This document shows positions 1 to 6,402 of a stretch of 7,328 bases of DNA, in pieces. The notes under the pieces were generated by a model. It searched no databases and was not told the origin of the DNA. It was given only the letters and a program-made list of their open reading frames with translations. This stretch comes from Roseburia sp. (GTDB lineage Bacteria > Bacillota > Clostridia > Lachnospirales > Lachnospiraceae), in NCBI GenBank assembly GCA_030844625.1, contig JAUUNJ010000123.1:1-7328 (forward strand), in the 5' to 3' direction. The translations under genes and the position numbers were made by a program. Positions within the stretch are counted from its first letter, which is position 1. Each line of letters begins with the position of its first letter.

Positions 1-60
1 GATCGACCGGACATTTACTTTGTCAAACTGGAACTTACTTGGTCATTTGACCCTAAAATA
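1..60. repeat. possible insertion-sequence end with short repeats
   Basis: Two 13-base direct repeats, ATTTACTTTGTCA (13-25) and ACTTACTTGGTCA (33-45), match at 11 of 13 positions with a 20-base period. The second runs into an inverted repeat, GGTCA-TT-TGACC (41-52). Short repeated units with about this period are known at the ends of IS21-family elements, where they bind transposase. No transposase reading frame is visible because the window starts here. I infer an IS terminus or remnant, with low certainty. It could also be an operator or chance repetition. Confidence 0.25.
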
Positions 61-70
61 TTTTAATTTC

Positions 71-358
71 TTAACATTGTAGTTGTTTTCCACTCCAATT
101 AAAATTCATATGATACTGCGGTATCTCCCCACGGTCCTGCTTATAATCAAAAATACTGTGAATCATCTGCTTATGGCTCATGACGATGTTGTAATCGCCG
201 GAATAGGATTCTTTACATACAATATCATAAATCTGCTCCTTGCTGAACACTATTCCCGGATGCTTTGCAAGAAGCTTGAAAATCTCAAACTCCGTATACG
301 TAAGCTCAATCTCCTGATTTTCCCGAATAATCACCCGTTGAACCTCTGCTCGTGTCAA
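71..358 (-). pseudogene. truncated OmpR/PhoB-type response regulator (DNA-binding domain remnant)
   Basis: The readable frame gives 95 residues if begun at a TTG codon (356-358). It has no Shine-Dalgarno sequence, and an in-frame stop lies at 377-379. Residues 9 to about 62 match the winged-helix effector domain of OmpR/PhoB regulators: the pattern IELTYTEFEIFKLLAKHPG, then VFSKEQIYD, then GDYNIVMSH. The whole N-terminal receiver domain with its phosphorylated aspartate is missing. After VMSH the sequence departs from the family: the usual recognition-helix and wing pattern (about LRxKIE..., then VWGxGYxF) is absent and the frame ends after 33 unrelated-looking residues. So both ends appear damaged. 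The break at the upstream end lies just beyond the terminator of the recombinase operon, which suggests that the recombinase-bearing element inserted in this gene. The 3' damage may come from the IS-like sequence at the window edge. A function as a small winged-helix protein cannot be excluded. Confidence 0.7.
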
Positions 359-368
359 GTAAGAAACA

Positions 369-420
369 AAAAAAAATTAATTTTTTTTATCAATGGGGAA
401 CCTTTAGCAAGATTCCCCAT
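369..420 (-). terminator. intrinsic terminator of the recombinase operon
   Basis: Read on the minus strand, the stem is ATGGGGAA (393-400) paired with TTCCCCAT (413-420). It continues after one mismatch with CTT/AAG (402-404, 409-411) around a 4-base loop at 405-408. Downstream in the direction of transcription come TGAT, an A-run and then nine T's (368-376). The A/T tract is itself a perfect 20-base palindrome (369-388), eight A, TTAA, eight T. The hairpin begins 49 bases after the stop codon of the last recombinase gene. The T-run is not immediately next to the stem, so efficiency is uncertain. The palindrome could also be part of the element's end. Confidence 0.6.
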
Positions 421-469
421 GTTACTTCTTTATAATTTTGTTTTCTCGCTATTACTACTGATTATACCA

Positions 470-1993
470 TCATCCAGCCTGAAAGTCATCAAAGTTCCAT
501 CTGATTTCAATATGCTCATTATCATACACCAACACATAATCAATGAGATATCTGATTACTTCTTCATCAAACTCATCCAACTTACTAAGCTTTGTTAGCT
601 GTTCCTGCTTTGCATCAAGAAAGAGATCCTTTTGCATATCAAGTGTTTCCTGCTTCTCTGTAATCAGACTTTCTATCTCTGCGATTTTCTGCTTAACTTC
701 TGCAGTCTTTTTTGCCATCTGATCACGAGTGATATTTGTTTTTGTATAATCATCGTATATCTCAAACTTTAGCTTTGCATAGTGTGCCTTTGACTTTTTA
801 AGTGATTCGATTTCCCTTTCAAGATTATCTGGACAATTACCGCCATCAGTTTTCAACTCAAATTCCTGCAACTGAGCCAATGCCATATTTCTAGCAATGT
901 CTAGAAGTGTCGCCTCAAGTTCTTCACCTCTAATACGTGACACATGACCGTTGTGGCATCTGTATGAGGATTTATTTCCGTATTTATAAAGTCCCTTACC
1001 ACATATTCCACAGCGAATATACGATTTACGCCACTTTCCATTTGGTTTTCTCTTCGTCACTTCTCGTCTTGCTATCATCTTGTGAGCAAGCTTGAAGTCT
1101 TCCACAGAAACTAATGGTTCATGACAGTTTTCAACAATTATCCAGTCCTCTTTATCTCTCTGCACAACCTGATGACCGGTATCAATATTATCAGCCGTCT
1201 TGTTATTGATTACAGAACCAATATAGACTTCATTATATAAAATCTCCATTACTGTACTGGCACTCCACATGTGCTCACCAATATCCCTTTCATAACATCT
1301 CTTAACTCCAATCTTTTGGTAATACTCAAATATGCTATCATATCCATTATTATTCAGATAATTTGCAATCTCGGTGTATTTCATGCCTTTAATAGCCAGT
1401 TCAAATATCAGCTGGACAACAGGTGCTGTTACTGGGTCAGGCACTAACATATGCTTATCATCTTCACTTTTCTGGTATCCAAAAGGAGCAAATGCAGCAA
1501 TGTACTTTCCCTGCTTAGCCAACACTGCCTTAGCGGCTCTTACCTTTTTTGATGCATCCTTACAATACAATGCATTCACAAGATTTTTCAGTGCAACACT
1601 CATACCTCCGGTTGAACCAAAGCTGTTAGCAGAATCGTAATTATCATTCACGCTGATATATCTTACCTGAAGAACCGGAAATATACATTCCATATAGTTA
1701 CCAACTTCAAGATAATCTCGTCCGAGTCTGCTGTAGTCCTTCGTCACAATAACCTGAATCTTACCAGCCTTTACCAGATCCATCATTTTTACAAAATTAG
1801 GTCTGCTAAAGTCTGCTCCGGAATATCCATCATCTGAAAATTCCATTATGTTGCAGTCCTTTAGTTCAGGCAGTTTCTGGATATGATCAAGCATTAACTT
1901 TCGCTGATGGGAAATACTGTTACTTTCCTCATGAGCAGCCAAGTTGTCATCTTCATCTGATAATCTCATATAGAGAGCTATCGTCTTATCCAT
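470..1993 (-). CDS. large serine recombinase 1 (third gene of the cassette)
   Basis: A 507-residue site-specific recombinase of the large serine (TnpX/TndX-like) type, expected to cut and rejoin att sites through a phosphoserine DNA link. The resolvase catalytic domain spans about residues 3-150. It has the YMRLS motif with catalytic Ser12 and Arg10, an ESNSI..Q segment near residue 24, and SRLGRD with Arg89 and Arg92. A Recombinase domain follows (about 165-300, including FAPFGY and NEVYIG). Next is a zinc-ribbon region with Cys328, Cys331 and Cys346 but no fourth cysteine; His347 or His350 may substitute. A charged coiled coil covers about 388-460, and the C-terminal end has VYDNEHIEIRWNFDDF, echoed in both neighbours. 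The ATG (1991-1993) overlaps the end of the upstream recombinase gene by 8 bases, with AGAGGTGAG just before it, so translation is probably coupled. It is the shortest of the three. It appears complete and catalytically competent. Confidence 0.95.
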   Translation of the reverse strand: MDKTIALYMRLSDEDDNLAAHEESNSISHQRKLMLDHIQKLPELKDCNIMEFSDDGYSGADFSRPNFVKMMDLVKAGKIQVIVTKDYSRLGRDYLEVGNYMECIFPVLQVRYISVNDNYDSANSFGSTGGMSVALKNLVNALYCKDASKKVRAAKAVLAKQGKYIAAFAPFGYQKSEDDKHMLVPDPVTAPVVQLIFELAIKGMKYTEIANYLNNNGYDSIFEYYQKIGVKRCYERDIGEHMWSASTVMEILYNEVYIGSVINNKTADNIDTGHQVVQRDKEDWIIVENCHEPLVSVEDFKLAHKMIARREVTKRKPNGKWRKSYIRCGICGKGLYKYGNKSSYRCHNGHVSRIRGEELEATLLDIARNMALAQLQEFELKTDGGNCPDNLEREIESLKKSKAHYAKLKFEIYDDYTKTNITRDQMAKKTAEVKQKIAEIESLITEKQETLDMQKDLFLDAKQEQLTKLSKLDEFDEEVIRYLIDYVLVYDNEHIEIRWNFDDFQAG

Positions 1994-3707
1994 TGCTGCT
2001 CACCTCTCTTTCTTCTGCCACTTTAAGCAGCTCCTTTAGGAAATCATCATACAAGAGCTTAACTTCTATATTGCCATCATAAAAAACAATTTCCGATACA
2101 AAAGCATCCACAAGCTCCTTTGTAAGTTTTCTTTTAGCCATATATTTATTGACAGTTTCTTCCCATCCTTCATCAATATGAAATTCTTTTTCATACAGAC
2201 TTCTTCGATGAAGCAATTCAGTAATCTGCGCTTCAATCTCATTTACTCTGCTTTCATATTCTCTCTGATACTGGCACAGTTCTTCCGCAGTGATTAACTG
2301 TTCCCTATAATCTTCATACAAACCACTTTTGTTAGCGGTAATTCTTCTTACATCATTTTGAAGTTTTGCTATCTGCTTGGTATAAATATCATATTGAAGA
2401 ACATTCTCTTTTCTGCTGTTCATCTTCTGAACAAACTTTGTTTTCTCAACACACAAACTCATATGCTGACGGATAACAGAAAAAACACTATCCATAACCT
2501 CAGAATAATCATAAGAGTACTTATTTTCACATAGCCTAGCTAATTTTCTACGGTTCTTACACTTATAATAGAACTTTTCTGAATAAGTGTGATGCCTGCC
2601 AATCAATACACTGCCTCCACAACAGGCGCATTTTGTTTTATATACCAGAATATTATCCGGCTTATTTGGAACATCAGCTTTAGGTTTTGATGCTTCTAAA
2701 TGCTTCTTTTTGATATGCTCCATTCTCTCCCTTGTTTTGTAGAAAGTGTCCTTATCAATTATTGGTTCATGAACATTTTCTATTCGCTGCCATGTTGATG
2801 CATCTGTTTTAACATTCTTTCTCCCGGTATCAAGAGCCTTCCTTTGCTTTCCATGAACAATATTTCCAATGTAATATTCCCCTTGGAGTATCTCTTTTAC
2901 ATGCGAATAGTGCCATTCTCTTGCTTTTTCAGCAAGTTCAATCTTTCCTGACTTATAGAATCTGTATTTCGGAGGTGAAAGAATTCCTTCGTTTTGCAAA
3001 GTCTTTGCAATACCAGCATATCCCTTCCCATCCAAAAATATATTAAAAATTCTAACTACATTGTCAGATACCTCTTCATCAATCAAAAGCTTTCTTGAAC
3101 CATCTGTAGCCCTGTAATATCCATATGGTGGCGTTCCCTCGCTGAAGCCGCCCTGTGCCCAAATACTATGCTTTCCGGTCTCTACTTTCTTTGAAAGGTC
3201 TTTGGAATAATATTCGTTCACAATATTCTTAAGCGGTACGGATAAATCAGTTCCCGGTCTTGCAGTATCAAAATCATCTGTGATAGCAATATATCTCACA
3301 TCAAGAAAAGGAAATACCCTCTCAATGTAGTTGCCTGCTTCCACATAATTTCTCCCAAGTCTGCTAAGGTCACGGGTAATAACAGTATTAATCCTGCCAG
3401 CCCTTATATCCTGAATCATCCGGTCAAATTCTGGTCTTTCAAAAGTAGTTCCTGTCACCGATATATCGGCATAGACCTCAACCTCTACCATATCATCCTG
3501 CGAATTAATAAATTCCCTGATATATGCTATCTGTGTGTCTACAGTATCTCTTTCCTTATTCGCCTCTGATTCAAATGAAAGTCTCGCATAGATTCCAACC
3601 TGATATGGTTTTGCCTCCTTATCCATGCTTAAAACTGCTTTTGCCGTCAGATTGTCAGTCGGCTCTGCAACTGCAACCGGCATATTTTTTCTGCTCTTTC
3701 TTGCCAT
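1986..3707 (-). CDS. large serine recombinase 2 (middle gene of the cassette)
   Basis: A 573-residue large serine recombinase. A charged N-terminal extension of about 35 residues precedes the catalytic domain, which has YARLS with Ser44 and Arg42, and SRLGRN with Arg116 and Arg119. The position matching ESNSI..Q in the other two reads RDTVDTQ, so this protein belongs to a different subfamily. The Recombinase domain lies at about 185-320 (PPYGYY, GEYYIGN). A complete four-cysteine zinc ribbon follows: Cys360, Cys363, Cys383, Cys393. A coiled coil spans about 435-510, and the C-terminal motif is FYDGNIEVKLLYDDF. The start ATG lies one base after the stop of the upstream recombinase. An AGGAGG (3717-3722) sits 9 bases before it, inside that gene, which supports this start over the later methionines at 9 and 28. 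Its last 8 bases overlap the next recombinase. The role is inferred to be element excision or integration with the other two; which att site it recognises cannot be told. Confidence 0.95.
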   Translation of the reverse strand: MARKSRKNMPVAVAEPTDNLTAKAVLSMDKEAKPYQVGIYARLSFESEANKERDTVDTQIAYIREFINSQDDMVEVEVYADISVTGTTFERPEFDRMIQDIRAGRINTVITRDLSRLGRNYVEAGNYIERVFPFLDVRYIAITDDFDTARPGTDLSVPLKNIVNEYYSKDLSKKVETGKHSIWAQGGFSEGTPPYGYYRATDGSRKLLIDEEVSDNVVRIFNIFLDGKGYAGIAKTLQNEGILSPPKYRFYKSGKIELAEKAREWHYSHVKEILQGEYYIGNIVHGKQRKALDTGRKNVKTDASTWQRIENVHEPIIDKDTFYKTRERMEHIKKKHLEASKPKADVPNKPDNILVYKTKCACCGGSVLIGRHHTYSEKFYYKCKNRRKLARLCENKYSYDYSEVMDSVFSVIRQHMSLCVEKTKFVQKMNSRKENVLQYDIYTKQIAKLQNDVRRITANKSGLYEDYREQLITAEELCQYQREYESRVNEIEAQITELLHRRSLYEKEFHIDEGWEETVNKYMAKRKLTKELVDAFVSEIVFYDGNIEVKLLYDDFLKELLKVAEEREVSSNG

Positions 3708-3708
3708 A

Positions 3709-5406
3709 CTACACAGCCTCCTTTAATCTGATATTCAGTTTTCCTGTACTGTCCACCTCAACCGAATGCCCCTGACTTGCAATAACATTAAGACATTCTT
3801 TGTAGCAGTCATCAAAGTCAAACACTACTTCAATGTGGGTTTTATCAAATACCTTTATTTCACGGATAAGAGATACAACCACTTCCCTTGTAAGCTTCTC
3901 GATATTTTTATGTTCCGTAAAATAATCAAGCCATACAAAGCCTTTGCTCTTACGATTCAGCACATCTTCCATTTCCAATTCAATCTGGTGAATGGCAATC
4001 TCGGCACTCTTTTTCCTCTGCTCATATGCTGTATGAAGCTCTTTGTAATCTTCCTTTGAGATAATGCCATCCTTCATATCCTCATAAAGCATTCCTCTGA
4101 GGTCTGCACATCTGTCTACCTCTGCCTGTTTCTTTTCACGCCTTTCCTCAAGCTTTTTCATATCAAGCTGCTGAAACGGCACGTTGCCGATAAAAGAAAG
4201 AATTCTTTTAAGGTCAATCATGTTATCAATGTGTGTCTGTAAAAGCTCTAGCACCACTTCTTCCAACTTATCCGTGGAAATTCTGTGGGAACTGCACTGC
4301 TTTGAATCCTTATGGGTTGCACACAGATAATAGGCATAAGTTTTGCCACCCACTTTTGAAGTTTTTCTTACCATGGGAATCCCACAGCCGCCACAGGTAA
4401 CTACCCCTGACAGCGGATAAACTTCCTCTCTGTCCGGTGATGTTCTTGTATCCATTGCAAGCAATCTCTGTACTACTTCAAAATCCCTGTCCGTGATAAC
4501 CGGCTCATGGTTCTTTTCAATCCTTATCCATTCGCATTTTTCTTTGATTATGGTCTTTTTGACCTTGTGATTCGGTGTTGTCTGTTTTCCCTGTACGAGA
4601 TTACCTATATAAACCTCATTTGTAAGGATTCTCCTTACCATGACTGAAGTCCACTCCGACTTTTCTTTTGTCTTAAAGCATGTCTGATAATTGCTTCCTG
4701 TGCTTGCTTTATACTCAGCCAGTGGAAGTATTCCTGATGAATTAAGTTCACATGCAATTGCATCCTGACTTTTTCCATGCAACTTCATTCTGAAAATATC
4801 TTTCACAACATTTGCTGCATATACATCAATTTCCAGTTTGTGCTTATCTTTATCATTCTTTTTGTATCCATATGGCACAAATGCCGTGATTACATCTCCC
4901 TGCTTTCTCTTAATTTCAAGATGTGAACGTATCTTAATTGAAATATCACGACAGTAAGCATCATTAATAAGATTTTTGAATGGAATAATAATCTCATCTG
5001 ACTGCGACTTTGCCTCTCCGGAATCAATACCATCATTGATTGCAATAAATCTTACTCCCATAGCAGGGAATAATCGCTCAATATACATACCTGAATCTAT
5101 ATATTCTCTTCCGAATCTGCTCAGATCCTTAGTGACAACGCAATCAATTTTGCCTTTCTTAATATCTTCAAGCATCATCTGGAATGCCGGTCGCTCAAAA
5201 TTAGAGCCGCTGAAACCATCATCAACATACTCCTGCACAACCTCAATATCATTTTTGTTTTCGAGAAAATCTCTAATCAGTGATTTCTGATTTGCGATAC
5301 TGTTACTCTCAGTTTTTTCATGTGAAGCAACAGCGCCATCTTCCTTCGATAAACGAACATAGATGGCTGCATGATAGATCTTTTTGATCTGACTTATCTG
5401 ACTCAT
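3709..5406 (-). CDS. large serine recombinase 3 (first gene of the cassette)
   Basis: A 565-residue large serine recombinase when started at the ATG at 5404-5406. That codon has AGGAGG 8 bases upstream. The in-frame GTG at 5410-5412 is only 2 bases from the same AGGAGG and is unlikely to be used. The catalytic domain has YVRLS with Ser20 and Arg18, ESNSI..Q near 33-40, and SRFGRE with Arg97 and Arg100. The Recombinase domain spans about 170-310 (VPYGYK, NEVYIGN). The zinc ribbon is complete: Cys338, Cys341, Cys362, Cys371. A coiled coil spans about 410-490. The C-terminal FDKTHIEVVFDFDD motif matches those of the other two. It is followed after one base by the next recombinase gene. As the first gene behind the only good promoter in the region, it probably sets expression of all three. 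Confidence 0.95.
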   Translation of the reverse strand: MSQISQIKKIYHAAIYVRLSKEDGAVASHEKTESNSIANQKSLIRDFLENKNDIEVVQEYVDDGFSGSNFERPAFQMMLEDIKKGKIDCVVTKDLSRFGREYIDSGMYIERLFPAMGVRFIAINDGIDSGEAKSQSDEIIIPFKNLINDAYCRDISIKIRSHLEIKRKQGDVITAFVPYGYKKNDKDKHKLEIDVYAANVVKDIFRMKLHGKSQDAIACELNSSGILPLAEYKASTGSNYQTCFKTKEKSEWTSVMVRRILTNEVYIGNLVQGKQTTPNHKVKKTIIKEKCEWIRIEKNHEPVITDRDFEVVQRLLAMDTRTSPDREEVYPLSGVVTCGGCGIPMVRKTSKVGGKTYAYYLCATHKDSKQCSSHRISTDKLEEVVLELLQTHIDNMIDLKRILSFIGNVPFQQLDMKKLEERREKKQAEVDRCADLRGMLYEDMKDGIISKEDYKELHTAYEQRKKSAEIAIHQIELEMEDVLNRKSKGFVWLDYFTEHKNIEKLTREVVVSLIREIKVFDKTHIEVVFDFDDCYKECLNVIASQGHSVEVDSTGKLNIRLKEAV

Positions 5407-5420
5407 ATGCACATCCTCCT
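5404..5420 (-). promoter_or_regulatory. ribosome binding site deciding the recombinase 3 start
   Basis: AGGAGG (5415-5420) is a perfect Shine-Dalgarno core. It lies 8 bases from ATG (5404-5406), but only 2 bases from the in-frame GTG (5410-5412). Spacing therefore favours the ATG and shortens the protein by two residues. Confidence 0.75.
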
Positions 5421-5456
5421 ATTGTTGTTTAAGTTAGAAGATAACTTTTCAATAAG

Positions 5457-5510
5457 GTGATATGCACTAATTTAGAATTTTTATACCAAAAACATCATAG
5501 CACATATCAC
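5457..5510. repeat. 8-bp inverted repeat framing the recombinase promoter
   Basis: GTGATATG (5457-5464) and CATATCAC (5503-5510) are perfect inverted copies, 38 bases apart. Weaker complementarity continues inward. One arm lies just upstream of the better -10 candidate, and the other lies roughly 25 bases into the predicted transcript. The layout would suit an operator bound by a dimer at both arms, or a long RNA stem. No regulator gene is visible in the window. Chance occurrence is possible. Confidence 0.35.
5480..5502 (-). promoter_or_regulatory. promoter candidates for the recombinase operon
   Basis: Two extended -10 elements are read on the minus strand. One is TGC-TATGAT (-10 hexamer at 5494-5499). 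The other is TGG-TATAAA (hexamer at 5480-5485). Neither has a good -35 box at 16-18 bases, which is tolerable for extended -10 promoters. Starts would be near 5487 or 5473, giving leaders of roughly 65 to 80 bases before the ribosome binding site of recombinase 3. Placement in the largest gap between genes on this strand supports a promoter here. Which of the two is used cannot be decided by eye. Confidence 0.45.
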
Positions 5511-5532
5511 TTTGAAATTCCACCACAAATTT

Positions 5533-5781
5533 TCAGACATTCAAAAGCAAATTTTCAAATGCCTGTTCCATCGACAGTCCATTATTCGCAAAGCTTACCT
5601 TAATCATCATACTTCCACGACGCAGCATATATGGATTTCCCACCTGTTTTAAGAACTGTGCCTGCCTCTTACTCTGTGGCTGATTTTTATCTATTTTAAT
5701 TTTTCTAATATCAGTCAGATCTTCTATTTTTACATTGTTAAAATCCACATCTAATAGTGCTCTGTATTCTTCTGCTGTCAT
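5533..5781 (-). CDS. DUF6870-like small protein
   Basis: An 82-residue soluble protein beginning MTAEEYRALLDVDFNNV. The first half contains LTDIRKIKIDKNQPQSKR, and the second has VGNPYMLRRGSMMIKVSFA followed by a predicted helix ending in LLLNV. The pattern of an acidic N-terminus, DI..IKID...P...R, then NPY..R.G...VKVSFA, agrees with what I remember of the DUF6870 family. Members are common in clostridial conjugative and mobilizable elements and have no known function. The tail also recalls the small element protein TnpW, though that is only a resemblance. The start is chosen at 5779-5781 because AAAGGGGG sits 9 bases upstream. The frame stays open upstream to an ATG at 5878-5880 that would overlap the toxin gene and run through two hairpins. 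It is the last small gene before the recombinase promoter. Confidence 0.7.
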   Translation of the reverse strand: MTAEEYRALLDVDFNNVKIEDLTDIRKIKIDKNQPQSKRQAQFLKQVGNPYMLRRGSMMIKVSFANNGLSMEQAFENLLLNV

Positions 5782-5802
5782 AAAATCTATCCCCCTTTCA
5801 GT

Positions 5803-5831
5803 AAAAATGCCACCCATAGAATACAGGTGGC
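5803..5831 (-). terminator. terminator-like or attenuator hairpin between the toxin and DUF6870-like genes
   Basis: On the minus strand, GCCACC pairs with GGTGGC (5826-5831 with 5809-5814) around an 11-base loop. A and five U's (5803-5807) follow directly. This has the form of a weak intrinsic terminator located 33 bases after the toxin stop and 22 bases before the next start codon. In that position it could limit read-through into the downstream gene. Confidence 0.5.
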
Positions 5832-5839
5832 TATGTAAC

Positions 5840-5857
5840 CCGGAGCAAATGCCCCGG
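5840..5857 (-). ncRNA. short RNA hairpin preceding the attenuator-like stem
   Basis: On the minus strand the stem is CCGG-G-GC (5851-5857) with GC-T-CCGG (5840-5846) around the loop ATTT. The one non-Watson-Crick pair is G-U on this strand and would be C-A on the other, so the structure favours the transcribed strand. It stands just after the toxin stop codon and 8 bases before the terminator-like stem, so the two may form a composite leader. No known riboswitch class is recognised. Confidence 0.4.
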
Positions 5858-5863
5858 TAATAT

Positions 5864-6250
5864 TTAATTGTACTTTTCATATGCCCCAATCTGGATTTTT
5901 ACACATTCAGTAATCTTATCAAGTAGTTCCGTATCTGAAATTGAAGCAACTACCCTCTCAATATGGACATTTACATCAATGGATACAATCTGCTCACATA
6001 ATGCCATACTGTCAAATACCTCAAAATCTGTGTCAGTAACCTTTACCTTTGCAGCCGGTATTGGACAGTGGGTTGGCAGATATTTCTTTTTCCATGTTTT
6101 TGTGGACATGGCTACTGCTGTGACAACCGGTGAATACTGATTTGCCTTGTTATTTGAGATAATAATATAAGGTCTTGTATACTTCTGAATGCTCCCTTTA
6201 CTTACTGACTCCAGATTTGCAATAACAATGTCGCCCCTGTTCAGTTTCAT
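5864..6250 (-). CDS. PemK/MazF-family endoribonuclease toxin
   Basis: A 128-residue protein of normal length for the MazF/PemK family, which cleaves mRNA at short sequence motifs. The family signature is visible throughout: RGDIVIANL at 5-13, RPYIIISNNKAN at 26-37, VAMSTKTWKKKYLPTH at 46-61 with Ser49/Thr50 at the usual active-site strand, FDSMALCEQIVSID at 79-92, and a C-terminal helix ending in KIQIGAYEKYN. The conserved arginine (Arg26) is present, so activity is plausible. The ATG (6248-6250) has AGGAGG 10 bases upstream, lying inside the 3' end of the preceding small acidic gene; the intergenic gap is 5 bases. That arrangement matches antitoxin-toxin pairs, although the upstream protein is not a recognised MazE. 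MazF-like genes are often carried on integrative elements, where they may stabilise the element. Confidence 0.92.
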   Translation of the reverse strand: MKLNRGDIVIANLESVSKGSIQKYTRPYIIISNNKANQYSPVVTAVAMSTKTWKKKYLPTHCPIPAAKVKVTDTDFEVFDSMALCEQIVSIDVNVHIERVVASISDTELLDKITECVKIQIGAYEKYN

Positions 6251-6255
6251 CTATG

Positions 6256-6402
6256 TCATTCCTCCTGTTCCCTGATATATTCTTCTGCCTCATCCTCTGT
6301 CGGACAGGCAACAATCCGTTTCCCATATTCATCAATCACTACTGTTTCGCCCGGAAATATAATCAGTTTTAATTTTCTATTTTCTTCTGTCATATCATTC
6401 AT
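6256..6402 (-). CDS. small acidic protein, possible antitoxin partner of the MazF-like toxin
   Basis: A 48-residue protein that I cannot assign to a named family. It has a short hydrophobic strand-like segment (LKLIIFPGETVVID, about 11-24), then YGKRIVAC, then a very acidic C-terminal helix (PTEDEAEEYIREQEE). The start at 6400-6402 overlaps the preceding gene by 8 bases. A second in-frame ATG at 6391-6393 lies one base after that gene's stop codon and would give 45 residues. Neither has a clear Shine-Dalgarno sequence, so translation probably depends on coupling. The frame is open further upstream to 6468, but that part coincides with the neighbour's coding sequence. Position directly before the toxin gene, small size and an acidic tail are what a MazF-neutralising protein would show; this is inference from context only. 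Confidence 0.6.
   Translation of the reverse strand: MNDMTEENRKLKLIIFPGETVVIDEYGKRIVACPTEDEAEEYIREQEE

Noticed and set aside
83..598. Plus-strand open frame of 171 codons
   Set aside because: It spans the antisense of the regulator remnant, the terminator and the end of recombinase 1. It has no ribosome binding site and no recognisable domain.
1374..1640. Plus-strand open frame inside recombinase 1
   Set aside because: It is antisense to a well-conserved recombinase domain and has no features of its own.
3524..4059. Two plus-strand open frames across the recombinase 2/3 junction
   Set aside because: They are antisense to coding sequence with clear family motifs, and neither has a credible start signal.
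4976..5290. Plus-strand open frame opposite the recombinase 3 catalytic domain
   Set aside because: Shadow of the real gene; no supporting motif.
5407..5412. GTG start giving a 567-residue recombinase 3
   Set aside because: It is only 2 bases from the AGGAGG; the ATG two codons later has ideal spacing.
5868..6140. Plus-strand open frame opposite the toxin gene, considered as an antisense antitoxin
   Set aside because: It lies entirely antisense to the toxin coding sequence, with no ribosome binding site or promoter seen on that strand.
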